Positions 44,946 to 53,924 are shown, counted from the first letter of the stretch. The stretch: DNA of 64,000 nt from Flavivirga amylovorans (GCF_030540875.1 NZ_JAUOEM010000004.1:321533-385532), one strand, 5' to 3'. Program-made: numbers and translations. The notes: generated by a model from the sequence alone, not told the origin.

Positions 44946-45680
44946 ATGAAACTAAATTCCGTAATAGTTGAAGACGAAGAAACAAGTAGAGATATTTTAA
45001 AAAATTATCTTAAAAAATATTGCCCAAATGTATCTGTTTTAGGAGAAGCTGCTAATGTTGAAGAAGCTTTGGTTCTTATTCGTAATAACGATTTAGATTT
45101 GGTGTTTTTAGATGTAGAAATGCCTTATGGGAATGCGTTTGATCTATTAGATAAGGTAGGTGATATTAATTTTGAAACTGTTTTTGTAACGGCATATAAT
45201 CATTATGCGATGGATGCTCTGAATGCACATGCATCTTATTATTTAATGAAACCTATTTCGATTGATGAACTTATAAAAGCGGTTGACTATGTTACTGAAA
45301 TTAAAACAAAAGAAGATGCACTTCAAGATCAGGTACTCATTCCAAAAACGAATGGCGTTGATGGTAAAATAACGATTCCGCAATTGGATGGTTTTGAGGT
45401 TATAAGGATGTCTGATATTTTATACTGTAAAGCAGATGATAATTATACTGAAATCTACCTCAATACAAATAAAAAGAAATTAGTAAGTAAAACACTTAAG
45501 TATTTTGAAGAAGCTTTAAACAATGCTAGTTTTGCCCGTGTACATAAATCGTATTTAGTCAATGTAAATGAAGTTGTAAAATACGTAAAAGGAAAAGGAG
45601 GAAGCGTCCTTCTTAGCAATGGTAAAGAAGTTATGGTATCTGCTTCAAAAAAATCAGACTTATTGTCATATTTCAAATAA
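44946..45680 (+). CDS. LytTR family response regulator
   Basis: A 244-residue regulator partner of the upstream LytS-type kinase. The receiver domain (residues 1-120) has the acidic pocket VEDEE, the phospho-acceptor Asp56 in DLVFLDVEMPYG, and the conserved Lys in SYYLMKPISIDE. The C-terminal LytTR DNA-binding domain (about 140-240) has GFEVIRMSDILYCKADDNYTEI, SFARVHKSYLVNVNEV and VSASKKSDLLSYF. It presumably binds DNA as a dimer; target sites cannot be identified from this window. It follows DUF4349 without gap. Confidence 0.94.
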   Translation: MKLNSVIVEDEETSRDILKNYLKKYCPNVSVLGEAANVEEALVLIRNNDLDLVFLDVEMPYGNAFDLLDKVGDINFETVFVTAYNHYAMDALNAHASYYLMKPISIDELIKAVDYVTEIKTKEDALQDQVLIPKTNGVDGKITIPQLDGFEVIRMSDILYCKADDNYTEIYLNTNKKKLVSKTLKYFEEALNNASFARVHKSYLVNVNEVVKYVKGKGGSVLLSNGKEVMVSASKKSDLLSYFK

Positions 45681-45686
45681 TCTATT

Positions 45687-45762
45687 TTGTCATTCTCGAG
45701 AAGGCGGGAATTTCAATAATTAAAAACTAAAACAATAAAGATTTCCTTCTTCAAGGAAATGA
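45687..45762. repeat. Two palindromic repeats between regulator and carbonic anhydrase
   Basis: GTCATTCTCGAGAAGGCGGGAAT (45689-45711) belongs to the TCATTCC family, and ATTTCCTTCTTCAAGGAAAT (about 45741-45760) is a clean hairpin. Neither has a typical T-run, so termination is only possible. Confidence 0.65.
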
Positions 45763-45778
45763 AAAAATAAACTTAATT

Positions 45779-46291
45779 ATGCCAGTTATAAAACCAGTAA
45801 GAGGAAAATCTCCACAAATACCAAATGATTGTTTTATTGCAGACAATGCCACTATAGTTGGTGAAGTTAGTATGGGTAGTCAATGTAGTGTTTGGTTTAG
45901 TGCAGTAGTTAGAGGAGATGTTAACTATATTAAAATGGGCAATAAAGTTAATATACAAGATGGAGCCGTGATACACGGTACTTATCAAACTGCAGCAACT
46001 ACCATTGGTAATAATGTATCTGTTGGTCATAATGCACTGGTACATGGCTGTACTATTCACGATAATGTTTTGATTGGTATGGGAGCAATTATTATGGATG
46101 GTTGCGTGGTAGAAAGTAACACCATTATTGCTGCGGGCGCAGTAGTTACTAAAAACACTAAAGTAGAAACAGGTAGTATTTATGCTGGTGTTCCTGCAAA
46201 AAAAGTAAAAGATATTAGTCAGGAACTTATTTCTGGTGAAATAGATAGAATTGCTAATAATTATATTGAATACTCAAGCTGGTTTAAATAG
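45779..46291 (+). CDS. Gamma-class carbonic anhydrase family protein
   Basis: A 170-residue left-handed beta-helix (hexapeptide repeat) protein. The metal-binding histidines expected of gamma carbonic anhydrases are His66 (AVIHGTY), His84 and His89 (VGHNALVHGC). The repeats ADNATIVGEV and NVLIGMGAIIMDG run along the length, and a C-terminal helix closes the fold (DISQELISGEIDRIANNYIEYSSWF). The family converts CO2 to bicarbonate, although many members of this YrdA-like branch have weak or unproven activity. It is a single gene behind repeat elements. Confidence 0.9.
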   Translation: MPVIKPVRGKSPQIPNDCFIADNATIVGEVSMGSQCSVWFSAVVRGDVNYIKMGNKVNIQDGAVIHGTYQTAATTIGNNVSVGHNALVHGCTIHDNVLIGMGAIIMDGCVVESNTIIAAGAVVTKNTKVETGSIYAGVPAKKVKDISQELISGEIDRIANNYIEYSSWFK

Positions 46292-46346
46292 CAATCTGGA
46301 CATTTGTTATTTGGGCTTTTGTAGGGTTTACAGTGATCTTTTTTAG

Positions 46347-47126
46347 TTAAAAGTCTAAATATTCGGCGACAAGTTCAGAACCTAAAAGTGATTGCATAAC
46401 GTTTGGGCTTGCATTCGTATAAAAATAGTTTTTACTAAGTTTAGCTTCTATATTTAATAAATTATGCTGTTCCAAAATCGCTTTTGTTTGTCTTGCAACA
46501 GCTTCACCTGAGTCTATAATTTTAACATAATCTGGTAGTAATTTAACTAATAAAGGAATTAAATAGGGGTAGTGTGTGCAGCCTAAAACTAAGTAATCTA
46601 TATTGGCATCTATCATTGGTTTTAGGTAAGCTTTTAAAAGGGTTTCCATTTCACTAGATAGTAATTTACCATTTTCTATGAGTTCTACAATACCCTCACC
46701 AACTTGCTCAATAACATTTACATTGCTCGCAAACATACCAGATGTTTTAGAGAATAAAGCACTACTTAAAGTACCTTTGGTAGCCAAAATACCAATCGCA
46801 TTGGTTTTGGTTTGTAAAGCAGCAGGTTTTATAGCAGGTTCTATACCAATAAATGGGACGTTATAAGTATTTCGAAGCTGATCTATGGCATTGGTAGTTG
46901 CTGTATTACAGGCAACGACAATAAGCTTACAGCCTTTGTTAATTAGGTGTTCGGTATTTTTAATACTTAGATTAATAATAGTTTCTTTACTCTTTAACCC
47001 ATAAGGTGCGTTAAAACTATCAGCTAGATAGATAGTATCCTCATTAGGTAGAAGTGTGTGAATCTCTTTCCATATGGAGGTACCGCCAACACCCGAATCA
47101 AAAATACCTATAGGTTGTTTTGTCAT
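46347..47126 (-). CDS. murI: Glutamate racemase
   Basis: MurI supplies D-glutamate for peptidoglycan. The 259-residue protein has the family opening PIGIFDSGVGGTSIWKEI, the first catalytic cysteine Cys73 in VVACNTATTNAI and the second Cys183 in VLGCTHYPYLIP, the pair that deprotonates opposite faces of glutamate. It is cytoplasmic. It lies downstream of the OmpH/BamA cluster on the same strand but is separated from it by a terminator (47135-47169), so it has its own message or relies on read-through. Identity is firm. Confidence 0.97.
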   Translation of the reverse strand: MTKQPIGIFDSGVGGTSIWKEIHTLLPNEDTIYLADSFNAPYGLKSKETIINLSIKNTEHLINKGCKLIVVACNTATTNAIDQLRNTYNVPFIGIEPAIKPAALQTKTNAIGILATKGTLSSALFSKTSGMFASNVNVIEQVGEGIVELIENGKLLSSEMETLLKAYLKPMIDANIDYLVLGCTHYPYLIPLLVKLLPDYVKIIDSGEAVARQTKAILEQHNLLNIEAKLSKNYFYTNASPNVMQSLLGSELVAEYLDF

Positions 47127-47134
47127 AGATTAAC

Positions 47135-47169
47135 AAAAATAAAAAAGCTGTCTCGTAAAAGACAGCTTT
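47135..47169 (-). terminator. Terminator after the short OmpH gene
   Basis: On the minus strand AAAGCTGTCT and AGACAGCTTT form a perfect 10-bp stem with a T-run after it, just beyond the ompH stop at 47195 and before murI. Confidence 0.9.
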
Positions 47170-47194
47170 AAGTAAATTTATTTAGAGTATATTT

Positions 47195-47695
47195 TTATAT
47201 ACCTAATTCTTTTTTAACATCATTTAAAATGTCTTTTCCTTCGGCTACGATTAAAGTTGTTCTTTCTAAAACATACTCATATCCTTGTGCTTTAGAAACT
47301 TTGTTTATTGCAGCAAATGCTTTTTCTTGAATAGGCTTGAATAATTCAGCTTCTTTTTTAGCTAAATCTTGTTGTGCATCAGCTCTGAATTGTTGAATAC
47401 GTTGTTGTTTTTCTTGTAACTCTAAACCTCTTTTTTGATTTTCTTCATCTGTTTTTGTGCTAGCTTCTGCTTCGTATTGCTTAACTGTATTTTGATACTC
47501 TGTAGCCATAGCTTGCATATCTGTTTGATATGTTTTCCCTAAAGTTTCAAGCTCGGTTTGAGCTGCTTTGGCTTCAGGCATAGCTGCTATTAATTCTTGA
47601 GTATTTATATGTGCAACTTTACTTTGCGCATGAGTAAAACTTAAAGTTCCAACGCATAATGCAGTTGCTAATAAAAGAGTTTTTAATTTTTTCAT
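47195..47695 (-). CDS. OmpH/Skp family periplasmic chaperone (short)
   Basis: A 166-residue Skp-like chaperone that holds unfolded outer-membrane proteins for BamA. The signal peptide is residues 1-23 (ending THAQ), then SKVAHINTQELIAAMPEAKAAQ, a long coiled-coil hairpin, and the closing KVSKAQGYEYVLERTTLIV strand. It resembles the classical Skp architecture and length. It follows a second, longer OmpH and then BamA on the same strand, a standard Bacteroidetes grouping. A 45-base gap separates the two OmpH genes, and a terminator follows this gene. Confidence 0.93.
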   Translation of the reverse strand: MKKLKTLLLATALCVGTLSFTHAQSKVAHINTQELIAAMPEAKAAQTELETLGKTYQTDMQAMATEYQNTVKQYEAEASTKTDEENQKRGLELQEKQQRIQQFRADAQQDLAKKEAELFKPIQEKAFAAINKVSKAQGYEYVLERTTLIVAEGKDILNDVKKELGI

Positions 47696-47740
47696 TTGTA
47701 AATAGTATTAGTGTGTTATAAATTATTAATTATTTTTAGT

Positions 47741-48739
47741 TTAAATACTGTCTTTCGTTTTTTGACGGTCTTCTAATATTTTTTTCTTTCTTTCTTCTAA
47801 TGCTTTTTTTCTTTCAGCTCTTTCCTTTAATTTTTTTTGTCTATTTTCTTCAATAAGCTGTGCTTTAGTTTTTGTTTCCCCTTCTACTGGTTTAGCTTCT
47901 GTTTTTGTTGATGGATCACTTGCTTTAGCATCTTCTGCGTCTGTTTCTGTTGTTTTATTTCTAGCATCTATCTTTGCTTGTTTTGCTTTTTGACGATCTT
48001 CTATTATTTTTTGACGCTTAGCTTCCGCTTCTTTTTTCTTTGCTTCTCTAGCTGCTAAAATTTCTTGCCTTCTTTTTTCAACGGCACTTTCTCGTTGTGC
48101 TTTTTTCTCTTCTAACGCTTTTTGGCGTTCTTCCAATTCGTAATTAATTTCTGGAACTAATTCCTCTTCTTTGGCAGCTCTACGTTCTGCTTTAGAATTT
48201 GCTTGTTTGCGTTTTGATGTTCTTGTTATACTCCTTAATATTTGATCACTTAAATCAAACTGTCTTGCAGAGAATAGCATCACTGCATCAGATGATTTGT
48301 CAAAAATAAAATCATATTTTCTGCTTTTGGCCAAATCTTGAACTGCTGCAAAAATTTGATCCTGAATAGGCTGCATCAATTGCTTTTTTTGAATGAACAA
48401 ATCGCCATTAGGGCCAAAACGTTTTTGCTGATAATCAAGAATTTCTTTCTCTTCAAAAGCAATATCTTCTTCTCGTTCATCAATAAGCTCTTTTGTTAAA
48501 AGTGCTTTTTCATTGCTTAGGTTTTTTCGTTTTTGTTCTATAGCTCCTAATTTAGCGCCAATTTCGTTTTTCCACTTATCTGCTTTTTGATTTAATTGAG
48601 CTGTGGCTTCTTGGTATTCCGGAACATTTTCTAAAATATATTCAGTATCTATATAAGCAATTCTAACACCACGTTGTGCATGTATAGATAAGCTTATCAT
48701 AAAAACTAATGTCAGTAAAAAAAGAACTTTATTTTTCAT
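47741..48739 (-). CDS. OmpH/Skp family chaperone with long charged C-terminus
   Basis: A 332-residue member. The signal peptide is residues 1-21 (ending IHAQ), then RGVRIAYIDTEYILENVPEYQEA, the Skp hairpin, and the closing strand YDFIFDKSSDAVMLFS at about residue 153. After that, a further 150 residues are almost entirely Lys/Glu/Ala/Arg-rich helix (EERQKALEEKKAQRESAVEK onward), about twice the length of a normal Skp. The extra part should form a coiled coil or stay disordered in the periplasm. It is separated from bamA by 176 bases of AT-rich DNA without clear features. Confidence 0.92.
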   Translation of the reverse strand: MKNKVLFLLTLVFMISLSIHAQRGVRIAYIDTEYILENVPEYQEATAQLNQKADKWKNEIGAKLGAIEQKRKNLSNEKALLTKELIDEREEDIAFEEKEILDYQQKRFGPNGDLFIQKKQLMQPIQDQIFAAVQDLAKSRKYDFIFDKSSDAVMLFSARQFDLSDQILRSITRTSKRKQANSKAERRAAKEEELVPEINYELEERQKALEEKKAQRESAVEKRRQEILAAREAKKKEAEAKRQKIIEDRQKAKQAKIDARNKTTETDAEDAKASDPSTKTEAKPVEGETKTKAQLIEENRQKKLKERAERKKALEERKKKILEDRQKTKDSI

Positions 48740-48915
48740 CTGTATATATTTTAATTTATTGTCTTATAAATTCTAAAAACGACAAATGAAACTTTATTTA
48801 TGCCTTTTTCGAATCGTATCTTCAAAATTAACGAATTTTAATCTTAAAAATTTTAATCCTCATGCAAATCATTATAGTGTTATTAGAAAATATCGTGCCA
48901 AAATAAATTTTATAC

Positions 48916-51522
48916 TTAAAATTGCTGTCCAATTATGAAGTGAGTTTCCCAACCATGCTTAGTGTTTTGCCCAGGAAGAGCATCAAATCCGTGACCAAAA
49001 TCAATGCCCAATAATCCAAATGCTGGCATGAAAATACGAACACCTACACCTGCAGATCGATTGATATTAAATGGATTAAAATCTCTAAAACTATTATGAG
49101 ATGCACCGCCTTCTAAAAAACCTAAAGCATAGATTTTTGCGGAAGCTTTTAATGTTATAGGATAGCGTAGTTCTAAAGAAAATTTATTATAAATACTTGC
49201 TCCGTCTTGGTCTGATAATGATTGATCTGGGTAACCACGTAATTGTATCGTCTCTCTTCCATCCAAACTCTGATTTCCTAATCCATTACCACCAACAAAA
49301 TAACGTTCAAAAGGAATAACCCCTCTATCATTATTATAAGCTCCTAGAAAGCCAAATTCGACACTTGGTTTAAGCACCAAATCGAGATTGTTAAATATTT
49401 TAGTATACCAATCACCTTTGAAACTTACTTTATAAAATTCTAGCCAATCAAATTTTTCCTGATCTATTTCTGCAATTCTATTTTGTGCATTTGTTATCTC
49501 TAAAGGAGTACTATTAACATCACTTCTTATAGCATTGTTAGTGTCTCGTTCTTCTTGAAGTGCTTCGTAATCTACGCCATTAAATAAAGAATAAGGGAGT
49601 GAGAATTTAGCAGTGGCACTAAATTTTGAACCTCCTGTTGGGTAAATAGGGTCTACATTAGTGTTATTTCTACTAAGACCTATAGTGTAAGATAAATTGT
49701 TAGAATAACCATCTCCAAAAGTAAATAATCCAGTGTTATAGTTATTTAAGTCATAACGTTGATAACTAATAGCCTGTGATAAGGTGAAATAATCATCTGG
49801 AACGGATAAACGTTTTGCTAAACCAAATGTGATTCCAGTGATATTAAAACTTCTACTCTTATCTGCATTTCTTGTTTGTGGATTAAATAAGAACTGCTTG
49901 GTGTGCGATAATGAAGCTGAAAATTGAACAGGCCTTTTTCCTCCTAACCAAGGTTCTGAAAACGAAAAGCTATAAGTTTGAAAAAAACGACTCGCTTGCA
50001 AACGTAAAGCTAGTCTTTGTCCATCACCCATAGGTATGGGTTTGTATGCGTCTTTTTTTAAGAGGTCTTTTATTGAAAAGTTATTAAAAGATAACCCAAG
50101 TGTGCCAATAAAGCCACCGCCACCATAACCACCTTGTAGTTCGATTTGACTTGAACCAGTTTCCTTAACAGAATATTCCATGTCTATAGTGCCCTCGTTC
50201 GGGTTTGGGTTGTTAAAGTTTGGTGAGATTTCTTGAGCATCGAAAAAACCTAATTGACCTAATTCTCTAACGGTACGTACGACATTAGCTTTACTATATA
50301 ATTGACCTGGACGCGTTCTAATTTCTCGATAGATAACGTGGTCATTTGTTTTATCATTACCTACAACAGAAACACTATTGAAATAAGCTGGCTTGCCTTC
50401 AATAATTCTTATTTCCATATCAATAACATTATTGTCGGCACTTACCTCAACAGGATTTATAGTAGAAAATAAATACCCATGATTTTGATATTCGTTGGTT
50501 ATATCTCGAGCATCAGGGCTAGAGTTGTCTGCAATTCGTTCTTGTAATAAAACACCATTGTATGTGTCCCCTTTCTTTATACGTAGCAGTCTAGATAAAT
50601 ATTGGTTACTGTATACGGTATTACCAATAAAAGTAATATCTCCAAAAGTGTATAGCTCCCCTTCATTTATATCTATTTTAAGAGAGATGGTTTTATCGTC
50701 GTTAATTATTAAGCTATCAGATAAGATTCGAGCATCTCTATAACCATTTTCTTTGTACTTCTCTATGACACTAGATAAATCCGCTTGATACGCAGAATCT
50801 ATAAACTTAGAGCGTTTTAAAATTCTTAAACGATTTATCTTTTTAGTACTTTTCATACTTCTTCTAAGCTTTTTATCGCTTAAAACAGTATTGCCATTAA
50901 AGTCTATATCTTTAATTTTAACTTTTTCGCCTTTATCAATATTGAGTACCATATTAACACGAGCTGCTTTAATAGAATCTTTTACATCTATTGTGTTAAT
51001 ATGTATTTTAGTGTTTAAATAGCCTTCTTTTTTGTATTTAGTAGTTAAAAAGTTTTTAGTTGTGGTTATTAAGTTTTCAGTTACTTTGGTTCCCTTTTTT
51101 AATTTATTCTCTTCAATTACTTTTTCTTTTTTAGACCTTTTTATACCATTTATTTTTATCTCGTTAAGTTGAGGTAAATCAGATAGTCTTATCTCTAAAA
51201 AAGCAGCATCACCTTCTATTTTGGTAACATAAACTTCAATATCACTAAATAACTTAGAGTTCCAAAGTTTTTTAATAGCCGTACTAATAGCTTCTCCAGG
51301 AATTGTTATTTCTTTTCCTTTTCTTAAACCAGAATAAGTAACGATGGTTTGTTCACTAAACGAACTATTTCCAGAAACTGAAATACCTCCTAATATGTAT
51401 TTGTTGCCATTACTATATGTTGCTTCTTGTCCTTGAATGTTAAAGCTACTTGCAAAAAGTAATATTACTATAATGTGCTTTATATGTGCTTCTAAAAATG
51501 AAATGTTAGCTAAGCTGTTCAC
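48916..51522 (-). CDS. bamA: Outer membrane protein assembly factor BamA
   Basis: BamA inserts beta-barrel proteins into the outer membrane. From GTG 51522 it has 868 residues: a signal peptide (HIIVILLFASSFNIQGQ), about five POTRA repeats (LGGISVSGNSSFSEQTIV, GKEITIPGEAI, KINGIKRSKKE, FGDITFIGNTVYSN, VSVVGNDKTNDHVIYREIRTRPG) and a C-terminal barrel with the family sequence GYGGGGFIGTLGLSFNNFSI and the end HGWETHFIIGQQF. The GTG gives a conventional signal peptide and overlaps uppS by only 17 bases; a more upstream ATG would overlap by 104 bases and precede a hydrophilic leader. It follows uppS and lies upstream of the OmpH pair. Confidence 0.93.
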   Translation of the reverse strand: MNSLANISFLEAHIKHIIVILLFASSFNIQGQEATYSNGNKYILGGISVSGNSSFSEQTIVTYSGLRKGKEITIPGEAISTAIKKLWNSKLFSDIEVYVTKIEGDAAFLEIRLSDLPQLNEIKINGIKRSKKEKVIEENKLKKGTKVTENLITTTKNFLTTKYKKEGYLNTKIHINTIDVKDSIKAARVNMVLNIDKGEKVKIKDIDFNGNTVLSDKKLRRSMKSTKKINRLRILKRSKFIDSAYQADLSSVIEKYKENGYRDARILSDSLIINDDKTISLKIDINEGELYTFGDITFIGNTVYSNQYLSRLLRIKKGDTYNGVLLQERIADNSSPDARDITNEYQNHGYLFSTINPVEVSADNNVIDMEIRIIEGKPAYFNSVSVVGNDKTNDHVIYREIRTRPGQLYSKANVVRTVRELGQLGFFDAQEISPNFNNPNPNEGTIDMEYSVKETGSSQIELQGGYGGGGFIGTLGLSFNNFSIKDLLKKDAYKPIPMGDGQRLALRLQASRFFQTYSFSFSEPWLGGKRPVQFSASLSHTKQFLFNPQTRNADKSRSFNITGITFGLAKRLSVPDDYFTLSQAISYQRYDLNNYNTGLFTFGDGYSNNLSYTIGLSRNNTNVDPIYPTGGSKFSATAKFSLPYSLFNGVDYEALQEERDTNNAIRSDVNSTPLEITNAQNRIAEIDQEKFDWLEFYKVSFKGDWYTKIFNNLDLVLKPSVEFGFLGAYNNDRGVIPFERYFVGGNGLGNQSLDGRETIQLRGYPDQSLSDQDGASIYNKFSLELRYPITLKASAKIYALGFLEGGASHNSFRDFNPFNINRSAGVGVRIFMPAFGLLGIDFGHGFDALPGQNTKHGWETHFIIGQQF

Positions 51523-52246
51523 TTGTTTTCCCAAATCTTCGTTCTCTTTTTTGATATTCAATAATAGCTTCATACAAATGTTCTTTCGTGAAATCTGGCC
51601 ACAATACATTTGTAAAATATAACTCTGCGTATGCTATTTGCCAAAGTAAAAAATTGCTAATACGTTGCTCTCCACTTGTTCTAATTAGTAAATCTACATC
51701 TGGCAAATCATGCGTGTAAAGATGCTCATTTATAATCGATTCATCAATATTATCGGGCGAAATTATATTATTTTTAACTTTAATACTAATTTCTTTAACA
51801 GTGTTTTGTATTTCTTCTCTAGATCCATAGCTTAATGCTAAGGTTAAAGTCATTCTTTCGTTCTCCTTTGTACTATCAATAACATCATGAAGTTCTTTGT
51901 GAACTTTTTTAGGAAGTGTATTAAGGTTTCCTATAGCCGAAAGTTTAATATTATTATCTTGAAGTGTTTTTATTTCTTTTTTTAATGAAGACACCAAAAG
52001 TTTCATTAACGTTTGTACTTCTAATTTTGGTCTTTTCCAATTTTCGGTAGAAAACGCGTAAAGAGTCAAGTTTTTTATGCCAAGTTCTGCACAAGCCTCA
52101 ACAGTTTGTCGCACAGCTTTTGTGCCATTTTCATGACCAAAAGCGCGTATCATTCCTTTTTGTTTTGCCCAACGACCGTTGCCGTCCATTATAATGGCAA
52201 TGTGTTTTGGTAGTGTGTTGCTTTGTATACTTTCTTTTAAATTCAT
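51506..52246 (-). CDS. uppS: Isoprenyl transferase (undecaprenyl diphosphate synthase)
   Basis: UppS makes undecaprenyl diphosphate, the lipid carrier for wall and envelope sugars. The 246-residue protein has HIAIIMDGNGRWAKQKG with catalytic Asp21, SEQ-type NLTLYAFSTENWKRPK, and the final DLLIRTSGEQRISNFLLWQIAYAELYF, all diagnostic for cis-prenyl transferases. The ATG at 52246 starts one base after the stop of the DUF6089 gene; a longer frame to 52282 would overlap that gene. It overlaps bamA by 17 bases, so a DUF6089-uppS-bamA transcript is likely. Confidence 0.95.
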   Translation of the reverse strand: MNLKESIQSNTLPKHIAIIMDGNGRWAKQKGMIRAFGHENGTKAVRQTVEACAELGIKNLTLYAFSTENWKRPKLEVQTLMKLLVSSLKKEIKTLQDNNIKLSAIGNLNTLPKKVHKELHDVIDSTKENERMTLTLALSYGSREEIQNTVKEISIKVKNNIISPDNIDESIINEHLYTHDLPDVDLLIRTSGEQRISNFLLWQIAYAELYFTNVLWPDFTKEHLYEAIIEYQKRERRFGKTSEQLS

Positions 52247-52247
52247 T

Positions 52248-52940
52248 TTAATTGCCTGGGCAGTAACAAGGATTTTCGCCAAATGTGTATGTTAAAGTTA
52301 AACCTGAAAACATATACCAATCGTTATTATTTATATTACCAAATTTATACTGTTGCTGCCTGGATTTATCATTTGGAAGACTTCCGTCAAGTCCATCAGA
52401 AAATGTATAGCGTGCACCAACTTCTATACCTATTATAATATTATCTATAAAAGAAGCTTTAAAACCAACCACCATTGGAATACCGTATGCCCAACTTGAG
52501 GTGTTTTCTTGGGTTTGTACACCATTCAAAAAATAATGATTATCATGCTTGGCTGTAGTTATACCAGTATATAAGTATGGTGTAGCTGCTTTATCGCTAG
52601 AATGTAAATCGAAATCTAAAAATGTAAATTCGATTCCTAAAGAAACTTCCATAATCTTACTTGAAAACTCATAGCCTCTTTGAATACGTCTTGGGTCGTC
52701 TGATTTTGTATCAATACCTTCTAATTCACTAAAAATCACAGAAGCCCTATAAGAGTGCCTCTTACTTCTATTCCATTTATAGATCCCTCCAATGGCTAAT
52801 TGGTTAGGTGAAATATAATCTGTAGCACCCACATCTCCAATAAAATTACTTCCTCCTGCAAAAATACCTATTTCGTTAATTTGAGAGTAACTAAAATGAA
52901 TGCTTAATATACTTAATATCAATATGGTTAAATGCCTCAT
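52248..52940 (-). CDS. DUF6089 outer-membrane beta-barrel protein
   Basis: A 230-residue secreted protein with a signal peptide (residues 1-19, ending YSQ) and a porin-like beta-rich body. INEIGIFAGGSNFIGDVGATDYI and a run of aromatic strands (KRHSYRASVIFSELEG, YTGITTAKHDN) identify the DUF6089 family, regularly found upstream of uppS and bamA in Bacteroidetes. The protein ends CYCPGN. Function unknown; an outer-membrane role is inferred from strands and neighbours. A -7-like TATATTTG lies on the minus strand at 52958-52965, 18-25 bases before its ATG, probably driving the operon. Confidence 0.87.
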   Translation of the reverse strand: MRHLTILILSILSIHFSYSQINEIGIFAGGSNFIGDVGATDYISPNQLAIGGIYKWNRSKRHSYRASVIFSELEGIDTKSDDPRRIQRGYEFSSKIMEVSLGIEFTFLDFDLHSSDKAATPYLYTGITTAKHDNHYFLNGVQTQENTSSWAYGIPMVVGFKASFIDNIIIGIEVGARYTFSDGLDGSLPNDKSRQQQYKFGNINNNDWYMFSGLTLTYTFGENPCYCPGN

Positions 52941-52957
52941 AAATATTCAAAAGTTTG

Positions 52958-52965
52958 CAAATATA
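52958..52965 (-). promoter_or_regulatory. -7 element of the DUF6089-uppS-bamA operon
   Basis: TATATTTG (minus strand) matches the Bacteroidetes -7 consensus and lies 18 bases before the DUF6089 start codon. No good TTTG -33 box was seen at the expected spacing. Confidence 0.4.
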
Positions 52966-53039
52966 ATAAATAAGATTAGCCTAAAATAATTTGAGCTAAA
53001 TTGTATTAGTGTAAAACTGAATTTCTTATGAATTATTGT

Positions 53040-53924
53040 TTAATTGCGCTTGTCTTCCCCCCAAAGAAGCTTTTTTCTTAGTGTATCTAAAAAACTTTCA
53101 TTTAAAAGATCAATCATTTTAATTTTGAAGTCTGCTTTTTTAATTTTGATTATAGTGCCATTATCTAGTGTTGCAATTCTGGAGTCCAACGAGACTAAAT
53201 GATTTTCTTCCCGCCCGTCCACTTTAAGTTGTATCTCTGTTGAATCGGGAATTATTAAAGGGCGAGCGCTAAGGTTGTGTGGTGCTATAGGAGTTATAAC
53301 AAAACTATTAGTTCCTGGGGTAATTACTGGGCCGCCACAACTCAAAGAATACCCCGTAGAACCTGTAGGGGTTGAGATTATTAAACCATCACTCCAATAA
53401 GATGTAAGATATTCACCATCTAAATGCGTTTCAACAGTAATCATAGATGTCGTATTCTTTCTGCTTACAGCTATTTCGTTTAAGGCAAAATTTAGTGATG
53501 TTATATTTTTATTTTCTGGAATAGTTTCTATTGAAAGTAAACTACGTTCTGATATTTTATAATGTCCGTCAATAATATTTTGAATAGCATGCTCGATAGC
53601 ATCAACCTGTATCGTTGCTAAAAAACCTAAACGCCCTGTATTAATGCCTATTATAGGAATATCTATATCCTTTACAAAAGTAATGGCTCTTAAAATGGTA
53701 CCATCACCTCCAACGCTTACAAGGAAATCGAAAGAAGTATCTAATGTGTCAAATGTTTTAAATGAAGTAAAGTCTTTTATGTTGGGAGATTCATTAAGGA
53801 TAATGTTGAAAAACTCCGTTTCAATATAAGCATCAATGTCCTTTTTTAATAAGTAATTAAATAGTGTTTCAACTGAAGTTGTTGTAGCTTTATTATAAAA
53901 TCGTCCGAAAATAGCAACTTTCAT
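53040..53924 (-). CDS. nadK: NAD kinase
   Basis: NadK phosphorylates NAD to NADP. The 294-residue protein (start ATG 53924, MKVAIFGRFY) has the phosphate-donor motif GGDGTILRA at 72-80, GINTGRLGFLA around 95, and SDGLIISTPTGSTGYSLSCGGP further on. A longer frame begins at 53957, but its first eleven residues (MCPIKNDKNKH) have no counterpart in the family. The leader has a hairpin (53962-53982). It lies downstream of the CBS gene and about 100 bases upstream of the DUF6089 gene, a conserved order in Flavobacteriaceae. Confidence 0.95.
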   Translation of the reverse strand: MKVAIFGRFYNKATTTSVETLFNYLLKKDIDAYIETEFFNIILNESPNIKDFTSFKTFDTLDTSFDFLVSVGGDGTILRAITFVKDIDIPIIGINTGRLGFLATIQVDAIEHAIQNIIDGHYKISERSLLSIETIPENKNITSLNFALNEIAVSRKNTTSMITVETHLDGEYLTSYWSDGLIISTPTGSTGYSLSCGGPVITPGTNSFVITPIAPHNLSARPLIIPDSTEIQLKVDGREENHLVSLDSRIATLDNGTIIKIKKADFKIKMIDLLNESFLDTLRKKLLWGEDKRN

